Shown: positions 34,746 to 43,642 of the stretch, piece after piece
How positions within the stretch are numbered: position 1 is the stretch's first letter
How the letters are laid out: every line of letters begins with the position of its first letter
Origin: Marinobacter maritimus
GTDB lineage: Bacteria; Pseudomonadota; Gammaproteobacteria; Pseudomonadales; Oleiphilaceae
Direction of reading: 5' to 3'
NCBI RefSeq assembly: GCF_007671675.1
Contig: NZ_VCGW01000003.1
Coordinates: 558,001 to 622,000, forward strand
Length of the DNA: 64,000 nucleotides
The notes under the pieces: model-generated
The model's database searches: none
The model's input: only the letters and a program-made list of their open reading frames with translations
Told to the model about the DNA's origin: nothing
Position numbers and translations under genes: made by a program

Positions 34746-35003
34746 TCAGCTTGCCATGGAAGCTTCATAATCGCGGATCATTCCGTAAAGCTGATCTTTC
34801 AGGCTCAGCCGTTTCTTTTTCTGCTCTTCCAGATACTCATCGGAAGTGGTCTCGACACCCTGTTCGATGCGGTACACCTCGTGATCAGTGTCGTGATAGG
34901 TTTCGAAGAGCTTGGCAAAATGCTGATCCGTCATTTTCAGTTCATGGATAGCGTCCTTGGATTCCGGCAGTTCACGCAGGAGATCGTGTTTTTCGAGTGA
35001 CAT
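34746..35003 (-). CDS. YdcH family (DUF465) protein
   Basis: 85 aa helical hairpin, with the family pattern HDLLRELPESKDAIHELK, DHEVYRIEQGVE and LKKKRLSLKDQL-like C-terminal helix. Small cytoplasmic proteins of unknown function, common in proteobacteria. It stands alone with its own terminator. Confidence 0.85.
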   Translation of the reverse strand: MSLEKHDLLRELPESKDAIHELKMTDQHFAKLFETYHDTDHEVYRIEQGVETTSDEYLEEQKKKRLSLKDQLYGMIRDYEASMAS

Positions 35004-35216
35004 TCGTTAGTGCTCCCAAGTTTCTATGTGTGTTGTACTATCTCAGTCTAGGATTTTTCACGTTGACCTGCTTGATGCTCGTCAATGTATCCTGAATTCA
35101 AGATAGCGCTTTGAGTGCGTGATGGGATCTTACAGGTCAAGTAGGTGCGTGTAGGCGAGATACCCGTAAGCTTGTGATAAAGGGGAGAGAGCTCTCCCCC
35201 ATGGCTTCCGCTTGAC

Positions 35217-36032
35217 TCAGTTTTCCCTGGTTTCGATCTTGCCTTCCTTGTCCGAAATGACAATTTCCACGCGGCGGTTCTGTTGGCGGCCTGCGGAGGT
35301 GTCATTACTGGACACGGGATATTGCTCTCCGTAGCCTTTGGTTTCTACCCTGCGACGCTCAATTCCCTGGGAAACCAATTCATCCCGGACAGCTTGGGCA
35401 CGACGCTCGGACAGCATCTGATTGTAGGATTCGTCACCTGTGCTGTCAGTGTAGCCTTCCACGCGGACCCTCCGATCCTCATATTCCCGCATGAACTCTG
35501 CGAGGCGACCGATGGTCTGCTCTCCGGATGCCTTCAGGTCGGCTTTGTTCAGGTCAAAGAGTACGTCGCCCAGCGTCAGCACCATGCCCCGGTCAGTACG
35601 TTCGGCCTGCAGTTCCTCCATCCTCTTACGCAGCATTTCGGCTTCTTTGCGTGCCCGCTCGGCTTCTCCGGACTGCTGGTCAAGCATCAGCTTGCGGCGA
35701 CGCTCTTCTGCGGAGTCAATCTCGCTCTGCAGCCTTGCCCGCTCGCCCTGCTCATTGGCAATCTGGGCGTGGCGATTCGCCAAGTAGGCCGCCTGTTCAA
35801 TACGAACGCTGTCGCCGCCATCCTCCAGCAAAGACTCGGCCCGGTTCAGTTGGTCTCTTGCGCTACGAAGCTGTCGGTCACCACTGCGGGCGACATCCGG
35901 GTCGTCCTTGATTTTGGCGTAAGAGGCGCGGGCTTCATTTACCATCGCATTGTCTGGTGGCGTTGTGGCGCAGCCGGCGATAAGCACTGACAAGCTCGCG
36001 GCAATGCCTAATGTTATGTTGCGTTTGTTCAT
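35217..36032 (-). CDS. OmpA-family lipoprotein with DUF4398 domain
   Basis: 271 aa. Lipobox LIAGC (Cys21). Residues about 25-145 form a long Arg/Glu-rich helical DUF4398 region. Residues 150-260 are an OmpA C-terminal peptidoglycan-binding domain with VEGYTDSTGDESYNQMLSERRA and NRRVEIVI. It would tether the outer membrane to the cell wall. A smaller DUF4398 lipoprotein gene precedes it by 26 bp, so the two proteins are probably functional partners. Confidence 0.92.
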   Translation of the reverse strand: MNKRNITLGIAASLSVLIAGCATTPPDNAMVNEARASYAKIKDDPDVARSGDRQLRSARDQLNRAESLLEDGGDSVRIEQAAYLANRHAQIANEQGERARLQSEIDSAEERRRKLMLDQQSGEAERARKEAEMLRKRMEELQAERTDRGMVLTLGDVLFDLNKADLKASGEQTIGRLAEFMREYEDRRVRVEGYTDSTGDESYNQMLSERRAQAVRDELVSQGIERRRVETKGYGEQYPVSSNDTSAGRQQNRRVEIVISDKEGKIETREN

Positions 36033-36058
36033 AACAGTCTCCTTTCCAGATATGGCGA

Positions 36059-36433
36059 TTACTGGTCTTGATTCATTTGCTTGCGCAAGGACTCAATGTT
36101 GCTATTGATCTCTTCGACGGCCTGGCGTGCTTTCGCCGTATCAGCGCGTGCGCCGGCGAGTTGTGCATCGACGGTGGCCTGCTCCAGGAGACGCTCGGCT
36201 TCTTTATACTTCTCCTGCTCGATCAGGTCTTTTGCGTCCGCCACCTTGTTCTGTGCATTGTTGAGCAGCACCGGCTCATACTCCCGGGCATCTGCAGCAA
36301 CGGCCTGTTGAAGAGAGGCTTCAGCAGACTGAAGGTCTGAGTCGGGCCGCTCGCCAGGGCTGGCGCAACCGCCTATGGAAAGAGCGATACCGGTAACGCC
36401 GGCTGTGTATAACATCGACTTGTACTTGATCAT
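36059..36433 (-). CDS. DUF4398 lipoprotein
   Basis: 124 aa from the ATG at 36433 (AAGGAG in front); the frame open to 36559 would bury the signal. Lipobox SIGGC (Cys23), then a coiled-coil-like helical domain rich in Ala, Glu and Lys (LLNNAQNKVADAKDLIEQEK). It is the first gene of a pair with the OmpA-family lipoprotein. Function unknown. The following gap 36434-36985 contains no gene I can support. Confidence 0.88.
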   Translation of the reverse strand: MIKYKSMLYTAGVTGIALSIGGCASPGERPDSDLQSAEASLQQAVAADAREYEPVLLNNAQNKVADAKDLIEQEKYKEAERLLEQATVDAQLAGARADTAKARQAVEEINSNIESLRKQMNQDQ

Positions 36434-36985
36434 GCACGATCTCCTTTCAGCGATATGTAAGCTTTGCAGGAACGTGTTGGATGCACGAAACAATCCTGCC
36501 GCCAAGTTTGACGGGCTCTTGTGAACGGCGAGATGTATTGTAAAACTGCGAAATGTCATGCTCGCCTTGCTTTAACTCTAGCAGGCAGCAGGAAATCAAC
36601 CATGACTGATTCGCAACAAATTCGGGGGAACGGGCTGTTCAAAGCTGCAGCACAGTTACGCGTTCGATACCTAGGTTGCTGAAATAAAAGGAGTAGAGTG
36701 GGCGGTAGTGTAGTGAACAAGCTGTCATAGGGGGCAGGCTGCAGACTAATGAAAGTAGAGCTGTCTGAGGAGTCGTCAGCGAATGTGTTCGTGAGCGCAA
36801 AGTATGTCCGGAGGGTTGAACCAAAGTCTGGCCGAGCCGGTTACGGCGCTACATAATCTGTTAAACGAGGCGGGGGAGTGGGTGAGCGGAGTTCGAGCAA
36901 ATCCCAAAATGACCAAATAGCCATAATGACTACTGAAGATGTCGTTGGCGGATGCCACGTGGAAATTCGAAGCGTGGAGGACCTT

Positions 36986-37638
36986 TTATAAGCATGTCCG
37001 ACCCCATTTCGCATTGGAGCGGTCCTCGTTCTCGCACTCGTTGAAGACCTGCTTGAGAAGAATTTCGTGTGCCGCCTCAACGTCTATTCCAGACAGATTA
37101 GCGCCGTGCATTTCGTCGTTGACGTATAGGTGCTTTTCGGTCGAATCGTCTGGGTACCAATACTGGAAGTTACAATGCCCAAGTTCCTCGCGCTTGAAGG
37201 CCCTAACCGCGGCGTAGAGCTCTTGATCATCCAACATTGCTGCGAGTATCGAAATAAATGGATATAAAATGCTTCCAACGGTCGCGTTCTTACGATAGGT
37301 GTCATCGGGCTGAGGATGTTCCAGAAGTTCGTGGTACGCCGTGGTATTGCATGGATGCGGCTTATGGAATCTGTGAGCGAATACAGCGCGGTTGATTATA
37401 TTCTCCAGCCACCCCCTCAATGCTCTGTTGATCACCATTCACGATGAGCACCAGAACGCCTAACGCGACGTCGATACACTGATCGTCTTTGGTCGGAAGA
37501 AGTAGGGCTGGATTATTGTTGACGAGTTCCTTAAGCCTGTCGGCGTAGCTGCTAAAGGTCTCTAAGAGGGCTCTCTGATGCTCCGAATCCTTGTAGAGAT
37601 TGAGCGCATACCAACGAACCCATAGCGCATATAGAGCC
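36986..37638 (-). pseudogene. frameshifted and 5'-truncated hypothetical gene
   Basis: Minus strand. From about 37638 to 37430 one frame reads through ALYALWVRWYALNLYKDSEH and DQCIDVALGVLVLIVNGDQ. At about 37430 the sense continues in another frame, starting MVINRALRGWLENIINRAVF and ending RSNAKWGRTCL. Together they look like one protein interrupted by a frameshift, cut at its 5' end where the chemoreceptor gene stops (37650). The family is not recognised. The 150-residue 3' piece could in principle still be translated from the ATG at 37438. Confidence 0.5.
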
Positions 37639-37649
37639 GTTCTTCCGGA

Positions 37650-39227
37650 TCACACCTTGAAACGGGCAACCTGGGTATTGAGCCCCTCAGCAAGTCGTGC
37701 CAGTTCTTCGCTGGCAGAAGATACCTGTTCGGTGGAAACCGCAGACTGATCACCCACATCGCGGATCGAGACGACATTCTGATTGATCTCTTCGGCCACG
37801 GAGCTTTGCTCTTCAGCCGCCGTTGCAATCTGGCTGTTATACTGGCGGATTTCTTCAACCGCTTGCGCCATTTCCTGAATAACAGTACCGGCCATTTGTG
37901 CCCGCTCAAGTGTCTGTTCCGAGAGTTTATTGCCAGCCTCCATACTGGAAACCGACGTTTCGGCACTGGTAACCAGGTTGCTGATCAGGGTTTCAATCTC
38001 GGCGGCGGAGCTTTGGGTACGTTGAGCCAGGGACCGCACTTCATCGGCCACCACCGAGAAGCCACGCCCGTGCTCGCCAGCACGGGCGGCCTCTATAGCG
38101 GCGTTCAGTGCCAGCAGGTTGGTCTGGTCGGCAACCGACTTGATCACGTCCAGCACAGTCGCAATGTTGTTTGTTTCAGTTTGCAGACCGTTGAGCTGCG
38201 CCATCACGTTGGTGCTTTGTTTATTGAGGTCTGCCACCAGCTCCAGGGTTTCCCGGACGGCCTTTTCGCCACTACCCGACTTCTCGCTGGCGTGGTTGGC
38301 GGACTCAAAGGCCGCTTCCGCACTTTTTGCAACATCATTGACCGTCGCAACCATCTCATTCATCGCAGTGGCCACTTGGTCGGTTTGGGCTTGTTGTTCT
38401 GCTACTCCCTGGCTGGTCTGATTGGTTACTGTAGAAAGCTCTTCGGAGGATGAAGCTATGCTGGACGCTCCGGTTTCGATTTCACGAATCAGTTCTCTGA
38501 GGTTGGTTATCATCGTGCCAAAGGCTGCAAGCAACTGTCCGAATTCATCGCCGCGCTCGCTTTGAACATTTACAGTCAGGTCGCCTGAAGCCACCTTGTT
38601 GGCGATGCTGACCGCCTCGTTGATTGGCCGGGTGATTGATCGGGTCAGGGCCCACGCAAGGACGATGGTAATCAGGAGGGCAATCACTGTCACGATAATG
38701 ACTTCGGCAACAGCAAGGTCATATATTTCCTGTAATTCTGTCTCCTCGCCCTGTTTCAGACCCTCCATTGAGTCGATAGTACTGCCTGCAATAGCGTACA
38801 TCTGCTTTTCTAGAGATCTGGCAATGTCTGCCGGACCGGAGATGCTGGTTTCATACTGTTTGAGCAATTCCTCATAAGACCGAACACCGTCCAGGATCTG
38901 TTCTGCCTGCTGCCTGTCCTCGCTGCCAGTGTCTTGCAAATCAATCAGGGGTGTCACAGCCGCTTTAGCCTCATCAAGGTACTTGATGGCGCGCTGGGAG
39001 TATTTGGTGTCCTGCGTGATTGTGAAGTTCTTCTCGGCCCTTTCTGCCTCCAGCAACGCAATTTCCGAGGCGTTGGCGTACTTTAGTATCAAAACGCCGC
39101 GACTATAGTCACTAAGCGAAAAAATCCCGACAGCAGACACGATGGCGAGCAGGATGAGGAGAACAGCAAAGCTGCCGCCCAGTTTTTTACCAACGGCAAA
39201 GTTTCCGAAAAAATGTTTCAGTGGCAT
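37650..39227 (-). CDS. methyl-accepting chemotaxis protein
   Basis: 525 aa from the ATG at 39227 (GGAG at 6-nt spacing). Membrane helix 1 is at about residues 14-36, followed by a periplasmic helical ligand domain (about 150 residues), helix 2 ([19 protein letters not shown]), HAMP, and the signalling domain. The latter has the hairpin tip [30 protein letters not shown]. No che genes are adjacent. It lacks a CheR-binding pentapeptide at the C-terminus. Ligand unknown. Confidence 0.93.
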   Translation of the reverse strand: MPLKHFFGNFAVGKKLGGSFAVLLILLAIVSAVGIFSLSDYSRGVLILKYANASEIALLEAERAEKNFTITQDTKYSQRAIKYLDEAKAAVTPLIDLQDTGSEDRQQAEQILDGVRSYEELLKQYETSISGPADIARSLEKQMYAIAGSTIDSMEGLKQGEETELQEIYDLAVAEVIIVTVIALLITIVLAWALTRSITRPINEAVSIANKVASGDLTVNVQSERGDEFGQLLAAFGTMITNLRELIREIETGASSIASSSEELSTVTNQTSQGVAEQQAQTDQVATAMNEMVATVNDVAKSAEAAFESANHASEKSGSGEKAVRETLELVADLNKQSTNVMAQLNGLQTETNNIATVLDVIKSVADQTNLLALNAAIEAARAGEHGRGFSVVADEVRSLAQRTQSSAAEIETLISNLVTSAETSVSSMEAGNKLSEQTLERAQMAGTVIQEMAQAVEEIRQYNSQIATAAEEQSSVAEEINQNVVSIRDVGDQSAVSTEQVSSASEELARLAEGLNTQVARFKV

Positions 39228-39352
39228 TACAATCTCCGATAAAGGACCTTTTAACGGAAATTGCACTAAGCATGCCAACTATTTATTATTTATTTTGCAG
39301 TGGCTTATAGTCATTCCTCAAAATTTCAAATCGTGCACTCTCAAAATGGGAT

Positions 39353-40831
39353 TCATATTGGCTCTCGGGCAATTTGCGCTTTATCCCACTGCTGTTTCTT
39401 GCGATAAATGGTTGAGGCACCGATTTCCAGAAAGGCAGCAGCCCGCGGCACATTGCCATCGCATTTTTCAATGGCGGATTCGATGATGCGCTTCTCCTCA
39501 ACCCAGAACGGCAGGATTTCCTGGTTACCTGAATCGGACTGAATGGCCGGAGCAACTTCACCGAGACCTCCTTCGGCTCGTGGTACTGGAGCCACTTCCC
39601 CAAATGCCGGAGGGTTATTCCCAGGCGCCCATGCCCTGCTGCTCTTTGACTTCTGAGACCGAATCAGATAGGACACCATCGACACTTCAATGACACTGCC
39701 CTCATTCAAAACCACCACATTCCTGACCACGTTGCTCAGCTCCCGGACGTTACCGGGCCAGTCATACTGCATGAAGACTTTCTCAACATCCTTGCTGAAA
39801 CCTTGAAAATCCTTCTTCTCGTCTTCTGCATACTGTTTTAACAACGACCGAGCGATCAGCATTATGTCGCTTCCACGTTCTCGCAATGGAGGCATATGAA
39901 CAGGAATTACGTGCAATCGGTAGTACAGGTCTTCACGAAAACGCCCCTCCTGCACTTCGAAGAGTGGATCCCGGTTCGTTGTGCAAATAAAGCGAATATC
40001 AACTTTCAGCTCTTTACTGCCTCCCACCGGAGTATAGGTTCCCGACTGGATAAGCCTTAAGAGTTTGCTTTGAAGATCCAGCTGCATTTCTCCAATTTCG
40101 TCCAGGAAAAGTGTACCTCCAGACGCTCGCAGAGCAGCGCCGTCTCGAGCCGCAGACGCCCCGGTGAATGCGCCTTTCACGTGGCCAAATATTTCGCTTT
40201 CAATGAGATCACGGGGAATTGCGGCACAATTCAAAGCAATAAAAGGGGCGTTGGCCCGAGGGCTCTCCGCGTGCAGAGCCTCTGAGCACAATTCCTTGCC
40301 GGTGCCACTCTCACCGGTTATAAAAACCGACGCATTGCTCTTCCCGGCACTTTCGACGATACGGTAAACATTCTGCATGGGCAGTGAGGCACCGATCATC
40401 CGATGAAACTGGTCACGCTTGTAGACTTTCTCGTACTGCTGAACAACTTCTTCGAGCTTCTGCTTTTTGAGGATGTTTTGGAGCGTGACCTCTAGGCGGG
40501 CCTTGTCGAACGGCTTGGAAATAAAATCGCTGGCACCGCGCTGCATGGCCTCAACCACCATATCAACGGAATCATGAGCGGTGATTACGATGACCGGTAG
40601 TGATGGCATCTCAGCCTGAATCTTATCCAGAACGCTCAGACCGCTCATGTCCGGCAACCTGACGTCGGTGATAACCACATCAAAGTTATGCTGGGCTAGC
40701 TGTTCCAGAGCTTCCGAGCCGGTATGGGCAACTCGAACAGCATAGTCACTCTGCAGAAAAATTTGATAGGCCATTGCGCTAAATGGGCAGTCCTCCACCA
40801 AAAGCACGCCTGGACGATTTTCAATCGACAT
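39353..40831 (-). CDS. LuxO-like sigma54-dependent response regulator
   Basis: 492 aa. Receiver residues 8-125 (phospho-acceptor in VVITDVRLPDMSG, Lys of ISKPFD). The AAA+ domain at about 150-385 has Walker A GESGTGKE, the sigma54 contact loop GAFTGAS, and RLHVIPVHMPPLRERG. The Fis-type helix-turn-helix lies at the end (GNVPRAAAFLEIGASTIYRKK). Domain sequences match Vibrio LuxO more closely than NtrC. No hybrid kinase or phosphotransferase gene is adjacent, and I saw no Qrr-like small RNA nearby. Confidence 0.88.
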   Translation of the reverse strand: MSIENRPGVLLVEDCPFSAMAYQIFLQSDYAVRVAHTGSEALEQLAQHNFDVVITDVRLPDMSGLSVLDKIQAEMPSLPVIVITAHDSVDMVVEAMQRGASDFISKPFDKARLEVTLQNILKKQKLEEVVQQYEKVYKRDQFHRMIGASLPMQNVYRIVESAGKSNASVFITGESGTGKELCSEALHAESPRANAPFIALNCAAIPRDLIESEIFGHVKGAFTGASAARDGAALRASGGTLFLDEIGEMQLDLQSKLLRLIQSGTYTPVGGSKELKVDIRFICTTNRDPLFEVQEGRFREDLYYRLHVIPVHMPPLRERGSDIMLIARSLLKQYAEDEKKDFQGFSKDVEKVFMQYDWPGNVRELSNVVRNVVVLNEGSVIEVSMVSYLIRSQKSKSSRAWAPGNNPPAFGEVAPVPRAEGGLGEVAPAIQSDSGNQEILPFWVEEKRIIESAIEKCDGNVPRAAAFLEIGASTIYRKKQQWDKAQIAREPI

Positions 40832-41115
40832 AATCGCTTCTCTTTATTGGCTGGTTCGAACTACATCTTGTTCAAGATGCCTTCAGATGATCACAATAGT
40901 CAGCATATGCAACCTGCGTCTTCTCTGCCACCTGCCATAGTCTGGCAATGGCAGCGCCATCAGAACAGGCACTGGAGTGACTGGCCAAGTCTTCCAGTCC
41001 TCTGATCATTTTTTAACGTTTTGCGGAGTAAAGTAGGGGCTAAGTAATGGCTAATCTGGTGGGCAGGCGTATGGAATTGCGAGGCAGGATGTCGGCCACA
41101 ATTAGTGACCTATGT

Positions 41116-41150
41116 CACCATAACGTGGCCGTTCCGGCCAAACTATGGTG
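41116..41150. repeat. 35-bp imperfect palindrome at the left edge of the accessory island
   Basis: CACCATA, TGGCCG, a 3-nt loop, CGGCCA and TATGGTG form a nested stem. A 24-bp part of it (41117-41140) recurs in inverted orientation at 46131-46154 with three mismatches. The 40832-41493 gap contains no gene I can support. A minus-strand start-less frame ends at 41231 and reads PIILDEMAVISLEALEESPE; it may be a gene scrap. Confidence 0.6.
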
Positions 41151-41245
41151 TCATGACCACAACTTGGTAGTGCAACCATAAATTGGCCGGTTAGGGGGGA
41201 GAAGATTTGTCATTGATGCGAATTGCGATCTCAGGCTTTTAAACA

Positions 41246-41258
41246 AAAGCGGACATTC
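41246..41258. repeat. copy of the AAAGCGGACATTC repeat
   Basis: AAAGCGGACATTC, preceded by TAAACA as in the copy at 44965. The inverse occurs at 44924 and, with one change, at 46055. The repeat lies only in and beside the accessory island. Confidence 0.6.
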
Positions 41259-41493
41259 GATTCAGGGCTTTCTTCCAGAGCCTCCAAGCTAATCACAGCC
41301 ATTTCATCCAGTATGATTGGCGGAGCAAATTGCAGACGCTGAATGATTACATGGCAGAGATGGCCGTGCTCGGCTAAGCTCTTGTTTTATCAATTTATGT
41401 GCAGCGTGATTGATAGCTCAAAGTCAGTAATAATGACGCAGTTCAATTTCTGCAATGATAAAATGCGCTGTCCAATTACTGTTAGGAATATAT

Positions 41494-42315
41494 ATGTGGG
41501 TCTCCAGTAGAATTCGTTGTGATTCTCATGTGATGACACCGGAATCTTTTCACTTGTTCCAACGCGAGGATTCAAATATTCGGATTCATGAGGTTCGCGA
41601 GCATGATCTTGTCTTAACGGTTCGGCCGTTGGACGAGCATGCGTCGGAAACTGAGCGAGTTCATGACTGCCATCGTGTAATCAATGCAATGCTTATCGCT
41701 CTCAACGCAGGGTGTCTCGGTACTTTCACGCTCGATGAAGACCCATGGGCCCATCCAATCCTAACTGTAGCCGACGACTTGGAAGGCAGAAACTCTCGAA
41801 AAGCAGCGCTAGTCGTAAAACCAAAGACTGCCTATGCAGATCGTCAGCAACTTACTGACCGCGATGTCGAGAATTCTGTTTTGATATTCGGCATTGTTGC
41901 TCGCGAGCGCACTTCGGTTCTTACCGGGGAATATATCAGAGGCCTTCTACTCATGCGTATGAACGTGCTTGAGTTGAATTTCCGCAGAGAATCATTTCTT
42001 TGCTTTTACCGGGCCTTGGAACACTTTGCAGCTCATCGTATTCTCAAGGTCCGCAAACTCTCCAACGAACTCCGTGATTTACAACGGGCGTTGCGGACTT
42101 TGACCAACGATAAAGAGCTTATAGAGGAATTAAGAACGGTCTATAAAATCCGGTCGAGCCAGGTAGCACACTCACAGAATAACCAAGTCGAAATCTCACA
42201 AGATGATCTTTTAAAAACAAAAGTTTTTCTCGACTTTATCATGCATAAAACATTCAAGGCTGAAGCTGATGCTGCCATGTTGGCACGCCGTGAGGCAGCG
42301 TCACGAGGAGCGTGA
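41494..42315 (+). CDS. hypothetical protein with candidate HEPN-like C-terminus
   Basis: 273 aa from the ATG at 41494, which has TAGGA in front; an upstream ATG at 41455 is less likely. The N-terminal half is beta-rich and unrecognised. The C-terminal half is helical, with FCFYRALEHFAAHR and, about 20 residues before the last helix, KIRSSQVAHSQ, an R-x5-H arrangement like the catalytic motif of HEPN ribonucleases. HEPN domains are frequent in phage-defence systems. The match is by motif only. It is the first of four same-direction genes in the island, lower in GC than the flanking core genes. Confidence 0.6.
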   Translation: MWVSSRIRCDSHVMTPESFHLFQREDSNIRIHEVREHDLVLTVRPLDEHASETERVHDCHRVINAMLIALNAGCLGTFTLDEDPWAHPILTVADDLEGRNSRKAALVVKPKTAYADRQQLTDRDVENSVLIFGIVARERTSVLTGEYIRGLLLMRMNVLELNFRRESFLCFYRALEHFAAHRILKVRKLSNELRDLQRALRTLTNDKELIEELRTVYKIRSSQVAHSQNNQVEISQDDLLKTKVFLDFIMHKTFKAEADAAMLARREAASRGA

Positions 42316-42318
42316 GAT

Positions 42319-42395
42319 TCCTAACCATCACAGTCAGGGCGACGGCCGCTTCATTGCGGCTTCGCCTTCATTTCTAAGCCGCGAGTGCGGTGGGC
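42319..42395 (+). repeat. attC-like hairpin after the first island gene
   Basis: It begins TCCTAAC four bases after the gene stop and ends GGTGGGC, one mismatch from an R' core (GTTRRRY). An inner stem pairs GGCGACGGCCGC with GCGGCTTCGCC. The piece CATTGCGGCTTCGCC recurs in the second attC-like site at 45.1 kb. Support is moderate because both cores are imperfect. Confidence 0.4.
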
Positions 42396-42422
42396 TTTAA
42401 AACGAGTAGGGATACGCTTCAT

Positions 42423-43541
42423 ATGTATTTTTTTGTGGATGAAAGCGGACATACAGGAACGAACCTGTTTGATGAAAATCAACCAATTCTCAATTATGGT
42501 GTGCTGAGTGCTAAAACGAACTTGGACGTTTTGGCTGCTCCCAAGGTAAGAGCGGCCCGCAAGAAACTTGGTGTTAAGCGCTTGCATGCGAATGAGATAG
42601 GTTTTGGTGGCTTGGTTCAAATTGTTGATGAATTAGCCGAAATTCAAAAGAAATATAACCCAACATTCGATTTATACAGGGTGGCGAAACCTGATCACGC
42701 CATTATTTGCTTCTTCGATCAGGTCTTTGATCAGGGAATGAATCCTGCTGTTGGCTGGATTGGCTACTGGACACCAATGAGGTATGTGTACCTTGGCAAG
42801 CTAGCCTTTCTATTTGATGATGATCTTGCACGCCGTGCCTGGGAAGCAAGGATACAGATCAACGATGCAAAAGCTGAGTCTGAGCTTAAATCGATATGCG
42901 GGGAGCTATTAGGACGTGTGCATGTTTTGCCTGACGAAAGGTCACGCCAGGTCATAGGCGATACGTTACGGTGGGCAAAGGATCATCCAGAAAAGATTCA
43001 TTACAACTGCAAATCAAAGAAAGAAGTTTTAACGATTACACCGAACATCATTGGATTTCAGTTTGTAATGCATGGAATTGCTGGTAGAACCAAGAATCCA
43101 GACCATGCCAAGAGAATTGTGGTAGATCGGCAGTCTCAGTTCAATAAAGCGCAGAAAGCGTTGGCGGAGTTTTATGATGGAGCAAGAGATGTACCTTGGC
43201 TAGTCGGTCCTGGCTTACCGGAGATGGATCTTTCAAATATTCCGAGAGCCCCTCTCAGTTTTGTGGCCGGCACCGATAGTGTTGGCTTAGAGTTGGTCGA
43301 TGTATATCTATGGTTGTTCAAACAAATTATGGATGAGAAACGGTTGCCGCCAGAATTATCTCCAATTGTTAATCCTCAATTGAGACGCGGAATAACCGAT
43401 GAAATTTCGATAAACGCGCTTAATTCTAAGTGGTCAAAAATAATTCAGGACCTGCCTGACCCAACGGAAGAACAGCTTGCGAAAGCAAAGGAAATGACCG
43501 ACTTGGATGAGGCCCGTCGCCAAAATGCTATCCGAAAATAG
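42423..43541 (+). CDS. DUF3800 domain protein
   Basis: 372 aa from the ATG at 42423, chosen because DUF3800 proteins begin with the hydrophobic strand and YFFVDESGHTG motif seen here; the frame is open to 42390. The acidic residues (VDESGH and later VDRQSQ, GTDSVGLELVDVYLW) resemble an RNase H-like nuclease core. DUF3800 genes are common in mobile and defence islands; catalytic activity has not generally been shown. It starts just after an attC-like hairpin. Confidence 0.85.
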   Translation: MYFFVDESGHTGTNLFDENQPILNYGVLSAKTNLDVLAAPKVRAARKKLGVKRLHANEIGFGGLVQIVDELAEIQKKYNPTFDLYRVAKPDHAIICFFDQVFDQGMNPAVGWIGYWTPMRYVYLGKLAFLFDDDLARRAWEARIQINDAKAESELKSICGELLGRVHVLPDERSRQVIGDTLRWAKDHPEKIHYNCKSKKEVLTITPNIIGFQFVMHGIAGRTKNPDHAKRIVVDRQSQFNKAQKALAEFYDGARDVPWLVGPGLPEMDLSNIPRAPLSFVAGTDSVGLELVDVYLWLFKQIMDEKRLPPELSPIVNPQLRRGITDEISINALNSKWSKIIQDLPDPTEEQLAKAKEMTDLDEARRQNAIRK

Positions 43542-43600
43542 TTTTACCCAGCGGCCGTTGTGAGGGAGCCGCATAGAGCTGGCGTTCCAATACCACCAAT

Positions 43601-43622
43601 AAAAGCGCGAGGCGCTTTTTTT
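43601..43622 (+). terminator. intrinsic terminator after the DUF3800 gene
   Basis: AAAAGCGC, a 3-nt loop, GCGCTTTT and more T residues. It lies 20 bp before the AlbA_2 gene, so the island genes are not simply one operon. Confidence 0.85.
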
Positions 43623-43642
43623 GATTCATTCCGGAGCATTGA

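Noticed and set aside
35048..35305. Minus-strand open frame of 85 codons in the gap next to the OmpA-family gene
   Set aside because: It overlaps the true OmpA-family coding region in a different frame and has no ribosome site or protein-like composition.
41231..41386. Start-less minus-strand frame with PIILDEMAVISLEALEESPE as a gene
   Set aside because: 52 codons between an in-frame TAA and TGA, no start codon in a useful place and no family recognised.
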